7,928 nt of DNA from an uncultured Elusimicrobium sp. (GCA_902767385.1 CACXHA010000075.1:1-7928), one strand, 5' to 3'. Shown: positions 1-7,600, counted from the stretch's first letter. Notes: generated from the sequence alone by a model not told the origin. Program-made: numbers and translations.

Positions 1-1
1 A

Positions 2-34
2 CGTATTGGTAAACATGTAGAATTGGTTGGATGA
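2..34 (+). CDS. Possible C-terminal tail of an upstream gene (partial)
   Basis: Reading from base 2 gives ten codons (RIGKHVELVG) and then TGA at 32-34. The other two plus-strand frames stop even earlier (TAA at 10-12, TAG at 18-20). A gene running into the window from the left is expected because a strong plus-strand terminator follows 30 bases later. The frame is chosen only because it is the longest, and ten residues do not identify a family. An end before the window or in another frame is equally possible. Confidence 0.3.
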   Translation, partial: RIGKHVELVG

Positions 35-64
35 AATATCCGGCACAAATTCTCTAAACCTTCC

Positions 65-103
65 GCCCCGGGGATCCTCGTCTCCCCCGGGGCACCCCTT
101 TTT
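65..103 (+). terminator. Intrinsic terminator upstream of ileS
   Basis: A perfect 9-bp GC-only stem (65-73 pairs with 85-93) with an 11-nt loop is followed, after a short CA-rich spacer (94-98), by five T residues at 99-103. It lies between the probable end of the upstream gene and the ileS promoter, so it should insulate this operon from read-through. The 5-nt gap between stem and T-run is slightly longer than ideal, but the stem is very stable. Confidence 0.8.
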
Positions 104-141
104 ATTGCTCTGATACCTGTTCAAGGTCTATTGGCGGGGTC

Positions 142-178
142 TGTACATCCCTTCCGCCGATATTTTGTATAATATAAA
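142..178 (+). promoter_or_regulatory. Probable sigma-70-type promoter of the ileS operon
   Basis: A perfect TATAAT -10 box lies at 168-173 inside an AT-rich run, with a second overlapping candidate TATAAA at 173-178. The -35 element is weak: TGTACA at 142-147 matches the consensus at four of six bases, but the spacing of 20 bp is long. With a start near base 180 the leader would be about 25 nt. That excludes a T-box riboswitch, which often controls ileS in Gram-positive bacteria. The position just after a terminator and just before the first gene of a coupled set supports the call. Confidence 0.65.
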
Positions 179-193
179 TATCCTTATTGTATT

Positions 194-197
194 GGAG
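194..197 (+). promoter_or_regulatory. Ribosome binding site that fixes the ileS start
   Basis: GGAG at 194-197 lies 7 nt before the ATG at 205. The reading frame is open further upstream and could begin at a TTG at 187, but that codon is only a few bases before this Shine-Dalgarno sequence and would place the site inside the coding region. The ATG at 205 is therefore the supported start. Confidence 0.8.
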
Positions 198-204
198 TTT
201 TAAC

Positions 205-3018
205 ATGGCAAAAAATAAATATTCGCATACCGTTTTATTGCCCAAAACGGATTTCCCCATGCGTGCCGGACTTGCGCAAAAAGAGCCCACTATTTTAGAA
301 TTTTGGAAGTCTATTAACCTCTACGAAGCTATTTTAAAGAAAAACGAACAAGGCAAACACTTTGTTTTGCACGACGGGCCTCCCTACGCCAATGGCAAAA
401 TTCATATCGGTCACGCGTTAGACAAAACCATTAAGGATATTATTTTAAAATTTCGTGCCATGACGGGTCACTACACGCCCTATGTACCGGGGTGGGATTG
501 CCATGGGTTGCCCATTGAACAGGCACTACTTAAAGAACTCAAACAAGAGAAGAAACATATTACCGACGTGCCCGCTTTTCGTCAAAAAGCACGTGCTTTT
601 GCCGCTAAATTTATTGATTTGCAACGCCAAGGTTTTAAACGTTTAGGTGTGCAGGCAGATTGGGATAACCCGTATTTGACCATGGACAAACGCTACGAAG
701 GTATTACCATTGGCGTATTTTTAGATTTGATTGAAAAAGGATACGTTTATAAAGGCCAAAAAACCATTACTTGGTGTGCACATTGTGAAACGGCCCTGGC
801 CGATGCCGAAACCGAATACAAAGACATTTCTTCGCCGTCCATCTATTTGCGCTTTAAACTGGCAAACCCGTCCAAAGAAATTTTGGGAGATTTGGACTAT
901 ACAAAACCTGTCAGTTTGGCGGTGTGGACCACTACACCCTGGACCATTCCAGCCAACCAAGCGGCCGCAGTTTCCAATACCGAAGATTACGCCATTTTGA
1001 AAGACGATCAAACCGCCGAATATTACATTGTGGCGGAAAAATTGGCGGAAGAATTTATCAAAAATACAGGCCGTTCTTGCACGCAGGCCGGTACGGTGGC
1101 CGGCAAAGATTTGGTGGGTATGAAGTATTATCATCCGCTCACCCAAAAAGAAAACCCTGTCATTTGGACCGATTTTGTGACTATGGACGCCGGGGTGGGG
1201 GTGGTACATATCGCTCCCGGTCACGGGGAAGAAGATGCCCAAGCCGGTAAACAATGGAAGCTAGAAACTTTCTGTCCGGTGGATGAAAAAGGTTGTTATA
1301 CCCAAGAGGCCGGTATTTTCCCCGGTATGCACGTATTTGAGGCCAACCCGTTAATGGTCAAAAAACTGGACGAACTGGGTGCGCTTATCAAAGAACAGGA
1401 AATTTCCCACAGTTATCCTCATTGTTGGCGCTGCCATAACCCGATTATTTTCCGCGCTACCGAACAATGGTTTATGTCTATTGACAAAGACGGCTTGCGC
1501 GAAAAACTAATGGAAAATTTGGATAACGTCAAATTCTATCCCGCTGCCGGGAAAGAGCGTATGCGTTCCATGATTGGTCTGCGTCCCGACTGGTGTCTAT
1601 CTCGCCAACGTTTCTGGGGCAGCCCGGTTACTATTTTGTATTGTAAAAAATGCGGCAAAGCACAAATGGACCACAACTTGTTTGAATTTATCAAAGCGCG
1701 CGCCATGAACGAAGGGTCTGATTTTTGGTTTATTGACCCCGTGGAAAAACTGGTGCCGCCCGGGTATCAATGTGCGTGCGGCTGTCACGAATTTAGAAAA
1801 GAAACCGATATTTTAGACGTATGGTTGGATTCGGGCGTTTCGTGGGCGGCGGTGTTAAAGGACCGCGGTTTAGATTTCCCGGCCGATGTTTATTCGGAAG
1901 GGTCCGACCAGCACCGCGGGTGGTTCCAAAGTTCCTATATTCCGTCTTATACGCTTGAAAATACTGCACCGTTTAAAACTATTTTAACCCATGGTATGGT
2001 GCTAGACGGTCAAGGCAAGCCCATGCACAAATCGGCCGGCAACGCCGTAGATCCGGAAGACGTCATTAACAAGTACGGGGCCGATATCTTGCGTTTGTGG
2101 GTGTCATTATCCGACTATCAAGGCGACGTGCGCATTTCCGATGAAATTTTGCAAGGTTCTATTGATACCTACCGCAAAATTCGCAATACGGTACGTTATG
2201 CGTTAGGTACCCTTTTTGATTACGACCCGGCCGTCCATAAAGTGCCCGCCAAAGATTTGGCCGAAATAGATAAATACATGCTGGGTCGTTTAGACGCACT
2301 GATTCAAGAAGTACATGCCGGATACGAAGAATTTAACTTCCGCCGGGCAGTACGTGCGTTAACGGACTTTTGTATTTTGGATTTATCTTCTTTTATGTTA
2401 GATGCGTCCAAAGATCGTTTATACACGTTAGGTGCCAATGCGGCCGGGCGTAGAAGTGCGCAAACGGCCTTGTCCGAAATTGTAACCGCGTTACTTAAAC
2501 TCATGGCGCCGGTACTTTCGTTTACGGCCGAAGAAGCGTGGCAGACATTGCGCAAAACCGCACTGGGACGCGATTTTACTCAAAGCATTTTCCTAACGGA
2601 TATGCCGCGCAATTCCACCTTTATTCCGGATGTGCGTCTAGAGGAAAAATGGAACGAAATTCGCCGGATTCGCGAAGGAGTACAAAAATTTTTGGAAGAA
2701 GCCCGCGAAAAGAAAATTATTGGTTCTTCCTTAGAGGCCAAGGTCATTTTCAGCACATGTGATGCTTCTACCAAAGCGTTTTTAGATGAAACCAAAGACC
2801 TATGGCCGGAGATCGCCATTGTATCCCAAGTGGAAGTTAAAGAGGGCAAGGACCCGCTGTTTGTGGAAGTAGTCCATGCGGACGGACACAAATGTGCGCG
2901 TTGTTGGCAATGGAAACCGGAAGTAGGCACGCTTACGCCGCATAACGATATTTGTGCGCGTTGCGCGGGCGTGTTGGAACGTGAAAATATCTCGGTAGAG
3001 GAGCAAGTCAATGCCTAA
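205..3018 (+). CDS. ileS: Isoleucyl-tRNA synthetase (type I bacterial form)
   Basis: This cytoplasmic class I synthetase charges tRNA-Ile with isoleucine and edits mischarged valine. From the ATG at 205 it is 937 aa, essentially the length of the E. coli enzyme. Visible landmarks are the HIGH motif at residues 67-70 (within PPYANGKIHIGH), the editing domain with WTTTPWTIPAN and an APGHGEED segment whose last Asp aligns with the conserved amino-group-binding Asp, and the SYPHCWR and FRATEQWF blocks. The second catalytic signature reads KPMHKS at 605-610 where KMSKS is usual; the second Lys (609) is kept. A central Cys cluster (C480, C483, C523, C525, C527) looks like a zinc ribbon. The C-terminal CARC...CARC pair (C897/C900 and C917/C920) is the zinc site of type I bacterial IleS. 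It is the first gene of the unit and overlaps lspA by 8 bp. Confidence 0.98.
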   Translation: MAKNKYSHTVLLPKTDFPMRAGLAQKEPTILEFWKSINLYEAILKKNEQGKHFVLHDGPPYANGKIHIGHALDKTIKDIILKFRAMTGHYTPYVPGWDCHGLPIEQALLKELKQEKKHITDVPAFRQKARAFAAKFIDLQRQGFKRLGVQADWDNPYLTMDKRYEGITIGVFLDLIEKGYVYKGQKTITWCAHCETALADAETEYKDISSPSIYLRFKLANPSKEILGDLDYTKPVSLAVWTTTPWTIPANQAAAVSNTEDYAILKDDQTAEYYIVAEKLAEEFIKNTGRSCTQAGTVAGKDLVGMKYYHPLTQKENPVIWTDFVTMDAGVGVVHIAPGHGEEDAQAGKQWKLETFCPVDEKGCYTQEAGIFPGMHVFEANPLMVKKLDELGALIKEQEISHSYPHCWRCHNPIIFRATEQWFMSIDKDGLREKLMENLDNVKFYPAAGKERMRSMIGLRPDWCLSRQRFWGSPVTILYCKKCGKAQMDHNLFEFIKARAMNEGSDFWFIDPVEKLVPPGYQCACGCHEFRKETDILDVWLDSGVSWAAVLKDRGLDFPADVYSEGSDQHRGWFQSSYIPSYTLENTAPFKTILTHGMVLDGQGKPMHKSAGNAVDPEDVINKYGADILRLWVSLSDYQGDVRISDEILQGSIDTYRKIRNTVRYALGTLFDYDPAVHKVPAKDLAEIDKYMLGRLDALIQEVHAGYEEFNFRRAVRALTDFCILDLSSFMLDASKDRLYTLGANAAGRRSAQTALSEIVTALLKLMAPVLSFTAEEAWQTLRKTALGRDFTQSIFLTDMPRNSTFIPDVRLEEKWNEIRRIREGVQKFLEEAREKKIIGSSLEAKVIFSTCDASTKAFLDETKDLWPEIAIVSQVEVKEGKDPLFVEVVHADGHKCARCWQWKPEVGTLTPHNDICARCAGVLERENISVEEQVNA

Positions 3019-3490
3019 GTGGCAAGCAGTGCGGACGTGGCTTTTCACGCACCGCACGTGGATTGTAGTAGCGGCACTTTTGCTGCTTATTGACCGCGCC
3101 ACCAAAGTATGGGCCCTGCAAGATTTAGCCGCGAACGGACCGGTTGTATTGGGCAAGTACTTGTGGTTAAATTACGTAGGAAATACCGGCATGGCCTTTG
3201 GACTATTTCAAAACGGTAATGTCTTTTTAGCGGTGGTAATGCTGTTAGTCATTGGCTATATTATTTATAGCTGGAAGGACATAGAACGCTACGGTGCATG
3301 GGCCCAATGGGGGGCTATTCTCATTTTAACGGGCGCCTTGGGTAATTTGTATGACCGCTTGACCTTGGGTTTTGTGGTAGATTTTATTGATTTGCGGGTA
3401 TGGCCCGTATTTAACGCAGCCGATTCTTTTATCAGCATAGGGGCTGTACTTTTAGGTGTTAGTTTGCTCAAAAAACAGGAGAAAAAATGA
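3011..3490 (+). CDS. lspA: Lipoprotein signal peptidase (signal peptidase II)
   Basis: This inner-membrane aspartyl protease removes signal peptides from prolipoproteins after diacylglyceryl modification of the lipobox Cys. The 159-aa length is typical. Four hydrophobic segments lie at about 17-36, 70-87, 98-114 and 133-153. Family boxes are all present: LIDRATK (D28), NTGMAFGLF (58-66), TGALGNLYDR (107-116, D115), VVDFIDL (D124) and FNAADSFI (134-141, D138). D124 and D138 match the catalytic pair known from structural work; D115 is also conserved. The ATG at 3011 lies inside the end of ileS, with a strong AGAGGAG Shine-Dalgarno at 2997-3003, 7 nt away. An ileS-lspA pairing is common in bacteria. 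The next gene encodes a likely lipoprotein substrate and shares an ATGA with this stop. Confidence 0.97.
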   Translation: MPKWQAVRTWLFTHRTWIVVAALLLLIDRATKVWALQDLAANGPVVLGKYLWLNYVGNTGMAFGLFQNGNVFLAVVMLLVIGYIIYSWKDIERYGAWAQWGAILILTGALGNLYDRLTLGFVVDFIDLRVWPVFNAADSFISIGAVLLGVSLLKKQEKK

Positions 3491-4545
3491 AAAAAATCCT
3501 ATTTGTTTTTGCTTTTGCTTTATGCGTAGCGGCGTGCGGAAGTGAAGCGCGTTTGTTCCAGCAAGCTAAATTGGCGGAATCTAAAGGCAATTATGAGAAA
3601 GCCTTGTCTTTGTATAATCAACTGATTAAACAAAATCCCAAGCATGCCCCGGCCCTTACCAATCGCGCCTTAATATGGGAAAAACTACCTACTAAAAACG
3701 CCGCCGAAAAGGTCAAAAATAAACGTTTCGCCGAGCAAGATTATTTGCGCGCTTTAGAAGCTAATCCCAACTTGCCCGAAGCCTATAATAATTTGGGTGC
3801 GCTATATATGGAGCGAAACCAAAACGGAACGGCTACATCGTATTTTTCCGAAGCAATTGCTCGTCAACCGCACTATTTCCGTGCTCTGTTAAACCGGGCA
3901 ACTGCCTACTCTAAGCAAGGGGATTTGACGCAAGCGTTGCAAGATTTTGCATCTGCCTCTATGTTGCGCCCGCATGACCCTGCTTTACTTTATAACCGAG
4001 GGCTAGCCTACTTTGATGCTGAAAAATATGAGCAGGCAGAGAACGATTTTTCTCATGCTATTTCAGTACAACCCAACAATGCCCGCCTGTATATGCAGCG
4101 GGCGCGTGCGCTAGATGCCATGGGCTATCCGGCAGATGCGTATGATGATTTGGTGTATGCCATTGAACTAAATCCCCAGCTGGCTTTGGCGTACTACTAT
4201 TTGGGGGAACTTATGTATCGTAGTGGGGATAGCGATTTTGCATTAGGTTCCCTTACCAAGGCCAAAGAATTGGCTGCCAATTATGTACCTACGTATGATC
4301 TGATGGGCGATATGTTAGCGGCGGAAGATCCCGTAAACGCAACAGCTAATTATATGGTGGCTCTTAAGCTGGACCCTCAAAACGCGGCTAAATACCGCCG
4401 GAAATTGGAAATGATGAAAACGACGGAAGGCCGTTACCGGTTGGTGACTCAACGCTTTTTCCCGCAGGGGCGTGGATATAATGCTCAGGGGCAACGTTTT
4501 GTGCGCAATATGCAAACTATAGGAGCCCAACCGACAGGAAGATAA
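3487..4545 (+). CDS. TPR-repeat lipoprotein
   Basis: The 352-aa protein begins with a short signal peptide (KK, then a hydrophobic core) ending in the lipobox VAAC with Cys17 as the predicted lipidated residue. It should therefore be exported, cleaved by LspA and anchored in a membrane. The rest is almost entirely tetratricopeptide repeats: about eight units at roughly 21-54, 55-95 (with an insert rich in Lys/Ala), 97-130, 131-164, 165-198, 199-232, 233-265 and 267-298. They show the usual small-residue and Pro pattern (for example PEAYNNLGALY and PALLYNRGLAYF). TPR arrays bind partner proteins or peptides. The last 50 residues are basic, rich in Arg, Gln and Gly, and not TPR. AGGAG at 3477-3481 lies 5 nt before the ATG, which overlaps the lspA stop. 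The binding partner is unknown; a scaffold for an envelope complex is one possibility. Confidence 0.85.
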   Translation: MKKILFVFAFALCVAACGSEARLFQQAKLAESKGNYEKALSLYNQLIKQNPKHAPALTNRALIWEKLPTKNAAEKVKNKRFAEQDYLRALEANPNLPEAYNNLGALYMERNQNGTATSYFSEAIARQPHYFRALLNRATAYSKQGDLTQALQDFASASMLRPHDPALLYNRGLAYFDAEKYEQAENDFSHAISVQPNNARLYMQRARALDAMGYPADAYDDLVYAIELNPQLALAYYYLGELMYRSGDSDFALGSLTKAKELAANYVPTYDLMGDMLAAEDPVNATANYMVALKLDPQNAAKYRRKLEMMKTTEGRYRLVTQRFFPQGRGYNAQGQRFVRNMQTIGAQPTGR

Positions 4546-4550
4546 TCTTT

Positions 4551-6500
4551 ATGAACACGCAGCCTTCTTTTTCACAATTACCTGCGGCATTGTCGGTGCC
4601 TTCTAAAGCATTTATGTACCGCTTTTTCTTGTCTGCTTGTTTCTTAATTTTGGTACTATGCTCGCTCATTTTAGGACACTCGGCTATGGGCGTGTTTATT
4701 TTGGCACTTATGGATATGCTATTCTGCGCGGATATTTTGCTGCGTTGCGGACTCAAAGATTTGTTAAACGGGCGTTTTAGTCTGTCGTTGTTGGTTTCGG
4801 TATGTGCGTTGTGTGGTTTTTTATACTCGGTACTTAATAGCTTTCACTTTGTAACTTGGCATGGACCGGTAACGGATTTATACGTCTACACGATGTTGCT
4901 GATTACCTTGGTACTGTGGGTGGAACGTCGTTTAAGTCGTGAAAAAGAGCGCACGCGTGTGTTTATCAAAAAACTGGATGATTTTTTGCCCAAATCGGCT
5001 CGTTTATGTGTGGGGAGACAATTTCGTATCGTATTTGCTACCGAACTCAAAGTAGGGGATTTGGTATTTGTAAAAACCGGAGAGCGCTTGCCCTGTGACG
5101 GTATTATCCGCAAAGGGAAAACCTCTATTGATGAACAACTCATTACCGGCAATATGATGCCTACCGCCAAGCGTTTGGGTAATCGCGTGTATGCAGGTAC
5201 TCTCAATAAATCCGATTCTATTTATGTAGAAGTTACACAAACTTTACCTTCTTCGGCGATAATGAGCATCATTAACGCCATTAAAAATAGCGAACGCCAA
5301 CGTGCTGCTCAACGTAGTTTATTGGATAATTATGCGGCTTGGGTTTTCCCGTTTATTGCGGTGTGTTCTGTGCTTGTGTATGGGGGGCTTTTATATCATT
5401 ATGGTATAGGCCAATGGCAAGCTTATTTGGGCGTGTTTTTATTTGTAACAGCTCTTTTCTGCCCGGCGGCGTTCGCTTTTGCGGTGGTGTTCCCTTGGTT
5501 TTTTGCACGCGCAGGAGCCAAACGTTTGCAGCTTAAAATTCAAAATTTGCATGCATTGGACAAAATTGTAAATGCCGACACATTGTTTTTTGATAAAACC
5601 GGTACGCTTACGTACGGAGAGCTGCGTGTTTCGGGCGTATATCCCGTCAATGAAGAGTCTCGTAAACCGTTGTTGAAAGCGGTCATTACGGCAGAGCAGA
5701 TGGTGGACGGCCCCTTTGCCGATGCGGTCAATACGTACTCCCGGGAACATAAGATAAAACCCAATAAACTACTTACGTTTGATGTCTTGCCCGGTTTAGG
5801 GGTGCAGGCCCGCAGCCGCGGTAACGATATTAGAGCCGGTTCTATTCCCTGGTTAAGCGAGCAAGGCATTGCCGTCAGCCAAGAAATTACCCAACAGTGT
5901 GAAGCTGCCATTTGCGTAGCGGTAAACGGCGTTTATTTGGGGTATTTAACATTGGCTGATGAATTGCGCCCCGGTGCCCAGGAAATGGTGCAATTGTTAA
6001 AATCTAAGGGAAAAGATATTATTTTAGTTTCCGGTGATAACGAAGCTTCCGTTTCTACCATTGCCAAACAGGCCGGCATTGAAAAATACAATTTTTTTGT
6101 GCTCCCTAAAACAAAGGCCGAAGTCGTCAGCAACTTGCAGGGTCTTGGTCAGCAAGTAGTGATGGTGGGGGATGGCTTTAACGATATTATTGCCCTTTTA
6201 AAAGCCGATGCGGGGGTTGTGTTTTCCTCCGGTCGTAATGTATATAATAACTGGGTGGACGTGATTGTAAAACGCCGGGATTTGAAAGCCATTGGCTATT
6301 TGTTTTCCATTCATAAAAAACTACGCAGCACGATTGGCCAAAATGTAGTGCTTTCCGTTTTGTTAAACGGTTTACTGGCGGCCTATTTAGTGTGGCAAAG
6401 TGTATCCGGCCCGGCGGCTTGGCAATGGCCGGTAGCGGGAGCATTGGTTGTAGTTATAATTGTTTGGTTAAATTCAGCGAGGATGTTACACATAAAATGA
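4551..6500 (+). CDS. Degenerate P1B-like P-type ATPase, substrate unknown
   Basis: The 649-aa membrane protein has the P1B heavy-metal ATPase layout: four N-terminal TM segments (about 24-42, 47-64, 77-95, 109-124), an actuator domain (about 140-240), TM5-6 (263-282, 292-318), P and N domains (about 340-580) and TM7-8 (about 595-615, 624-641). No N-terminal metal-binding CxxC domain is present. The catalytic core is kept: phosphorylated Asp348 in DKTGT (348-352), SGDN (494-497) and GDGFND (540-545). Other signatures are altered: CPC in TM6 reads CPA (304-306), actuator TGE reads TGN (199-201), and the N-domain HP reads GP (387-388). In TM7 the usual YN reads LN (605-606), and the TM8 Met/Ser ligands of copper pumps are not recognisable. 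The family is recognised by overall order and core motifs; transport of copper or zinc should not be assumed. AGGAAG at 4536-4541 precedes the ATG. A pump with a new substrate, a very slow pump, or a regulatory pseudo-transporter are all possible. Confidence 0.88.
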   Translation: MNTQPSFSQLPAALSVPSKAFMYRFFLSACFLILVLCSLILGHSAMGVFILALMDMLFCADILLRCGLKDLLNGRFSLSLLVSVCALCGFLYSVLNSFHFVTWHGPVTDLYVYTMLLITLVLWVERRLSREKERTRVFIKKLDDFLPKSARLCVGRQFRIVFATELKVGDLVFVKTGERLPCDGIIRKGKTSIDEQLITGNMMPTAKRLGNRVYAGTLNKSDSIYVEVTQTLPSSAIMSIINAIKNSERQRAAQRSLLDNYAAWVFPFIAVCSVLVYGGLLYHYGIGQWQAYLGVFLFVTALFCPAAFAFAVVFPWFFARAGAKRLQLKIQNLHALDKIVNADTLFFDKTGTLTYGELRVSGVYPVNEESRKPLLKAVITAEQMVDGPFADAVNTYSREHKIKPNKLLTFDVLPGLGVQARSRGNDIRAGSIPWLSEQGIAVSQEITQQCEAAICVAVNGVYLGYLTLADELRPGAQEMVQLLKSKGKDIILVSGDNEASVSTIAKQAGIEKYNFFVLPKTKAEVVSNLQGLGQQVVMVGDGFNDIIALLKADAGVVFSSGRNVYNNWVDVIVKRRDLKAIGYLFSIHKKLRSTIGQNVVLSVLLNGLLAAYLVWQSVSGPAAWQWPVAGALVVVIIVWLNSARMLHIK

Positions 6501-6898
6501 CGAAAGATATTGATTTTGGTTACACCACTACGCATGCGCGTAAAAATGCCGATACGGTACTTCCGGCTATCCAATGTTGGGAAAACCAGTACCAGCGGGA
6601 CTATACGGTCCGCATTGAACTGCCGGAGTTTACTTCGGTCTGTCCCAAAACAGGCCTGCCCGATTTCGGGACGATTATTATTGAATATATTCCCGATGAG
6701 CTTTGCTTGGAATTAAAATCGCTTAAATATTATCTGTTGGAATACCGCGATATGGGTATTTTTATGGAAAATATTGCCAATAAAATTTTGGACGATGTGG
6801 TAAAAGCCTGTAAACCCAAAAAAGCAACCGTGACGGGTAATTTTACCCCGCGCGGTGGTTTAAAATCGGTCATCGTAGCAACGTATGAAAAGAAATAA
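6497..6898 (+). CDS. queF: NADPH-dependent 7-cyano-7-deazaguanine reductase
   Basis: QueF reduces the nitrile preQ0 to the amine preQ1 in queuosine biosynthesis, the deazaguanosine placed at the wobble position of some tRNAs. The 133-aa single-domain form shows the family blocks. FTSVCPKTGLPDF carries the thioimide-forming Cys49 and the proton donor Asp56. The QueF signature appears as ELKSLKYY (72-79), and Glu91 in FMEN lies 35 residues after Asp56, as in the B. subtilis enzyme, and should bind substrate. The ATG at 6497 overlaps the preceding stop as ATGA. GAGGA at 6479-6483 is rather far (13 nt), so translational coupling to the ATPase gene is likely. The frame is open back to 6392, but those 35 extra codons lie inside the ATPase gene and have no family support. 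No other queuosine gene is in the window. Confidence 0.96.
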   Translation: MTKDIDFGYTTTHARKNADTVLPAIQCWENQYQRDYTVRIELPEFTSVCPKTGLPDFGTIIIEYIPDELCLELKSLKYYLLEYRDMGIFMENIANKILDDVVKACKPKKATVTGNFTPRGGLKSVIVATYEKK

Positions 6899-7595
6899 TA
6901 TTCTGCTTATTGCCGTGTTTTTATCCGGCTGTGTACTGGGCGGCGCGGGTGTATATATGTGGCACCAAACGCAAGTGGGTCCCATGCCGCAAGTATGTGG
7001 ACTTGGCAAACTGAGCGAGCAATCGTTGTCTCTGCCTACCCTAGAAGAAGGCACTTTGCCGGAAGGTATGCAAGAAGTACAAGAGGACCGTACACTAAAA
7101 AGTTCCACAGAACTTCCCAGCCAGTTGGTGCGTGCCGATTTGCCTGAAGATATTGTGTTGGGCGGTGTGGCTAATCCCGCTGTGCCGGAAGAAGAAAAAC
7201 CCAGCGGCGTCGTTCTTTCCGACGGGCAAAATACGGTGGTACTAAACGCACAAAAACCGGCCCAACGCGTGGCGGACGGCACCAGTATTACCATGATAGA
7301 AGTGCCTGTCTCTCTTAAACGTATTAAAACGTTAGAAGAATATAAAGATTTCAAACGGCAGGCCCGGGGAAGTTACCCGACGGCAGATTTTGCGAAGGAA
7401 GAAATTTTGGTGTTAGAATCGCAAAGTAATCTGCCTGACAAAGTATTTGAAATTATTAGTGTGGAGCCCGATGGAGAAAACCTTAAATTACGCTACCGCG
7501 TAAACGTATTTGGCCTGGACCAAAAAGTAAATACCCACAGCGTTCAAAAAATCAGTAAAACCAAATCTAATATAGAACTAGAGCAAGTTCTCTAA
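6885..7595 (+). CDS. Exported or membrane-anchored protein, possible lipoprotein, function unknown
   Basis: The 236-aa protein starts MKRNN followed by a hydrophobic stretch (6-26). It contains the lipobox-like LSGC (13-16, Cys16), but hydrophobicity continues past the Cys (VLGGAGVYMW), so an uncleaved anchor is also plausible. Residues 30-130 are a low-complexity, acidic and Pro-rich linker. Residues 133-236 look like a compact alpha/beta domain. The pattern DFAKEEILVLES, then VFEIISVEPDGENLKLRYRV, then a Lys-rich final strand weakly recalls the PrcB C-terminal fold of protease-associated proteins, but the usual Gly-Gly-Tyr segment is replaced by NLPDKVFE. That similarity is from memory and is a hint only. 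The ATG at 6885 overlaps queF by 14 bp and has no clear Shine-Dalgarno, so it probably depends on ribosomes finishing queF. It is the last gene before the terminator. Confidence 0.75.
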   Translation: MKRNNILLIAVFLSGCVLGGAGVYMWHQTQVGPMPQVCGLGKLSEQSLSLPTLEEGTLPEGMQEVQEDRTLKSSTELPSQLVRADLPEDIVLGGVANPAVPEEEKPSGVVLSDGQNTVVLNAQKPAQRVADGTSITMIEVPVSLKRIKTLEEYKDFKRQARGSYPTADFAKEEILVLESQSNLPDKVFEIISVEPDGENLKLRYRVNVFGLDQKVNTHSVQKISKTKSNIELEQVL

Positions 7596-7600
7596 ATTCT

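Noticed and set aside
187..204. Upstream TTG start for ileS adding six residues
   Set aside because: The Shine-Dalgarno GGAG lies inside this stretch, 7 nt before the ATG at 205, and MAKNKY is a normal IleS N-terminus.
104..204. T-box or other riboswitch leader for ileS
   Set aside because: The -10 box is at 168-173, leaving a leader of only about 25 nt, and no T-box sequence or antiterminator was seen.
721..1254. Long open frame on the minus strand (177 codons) inside ileS
   Set aside because: It is antisense to the conserved editing domain of ileS, and its translation shows no recognisable domain.
2580..3156. Minus-strand open frames across the ileS/lspA junction
   Set aside because: They are shadows of two well-identified genes, with low-complexity Ser/Thr/Arg-rich products and no ribosome binding site noted.
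6392..6496. N-terminal extension of QueF by 35 codons
   Set aside because: The extension lies wholly inside the ATPase TM7-8 coding region and is absent from the QueF family; the ATGA-overlapping start at 6497 gives the standard length.
4551..6500. Naming the ATPase copA, zntA or fixI
   Set aside because: The residues that define the metal specificity of these pumps (CPC, YN, TM8 Met/Ser, N-terminal CxxC domain) are missing, so a named pump is not supported.
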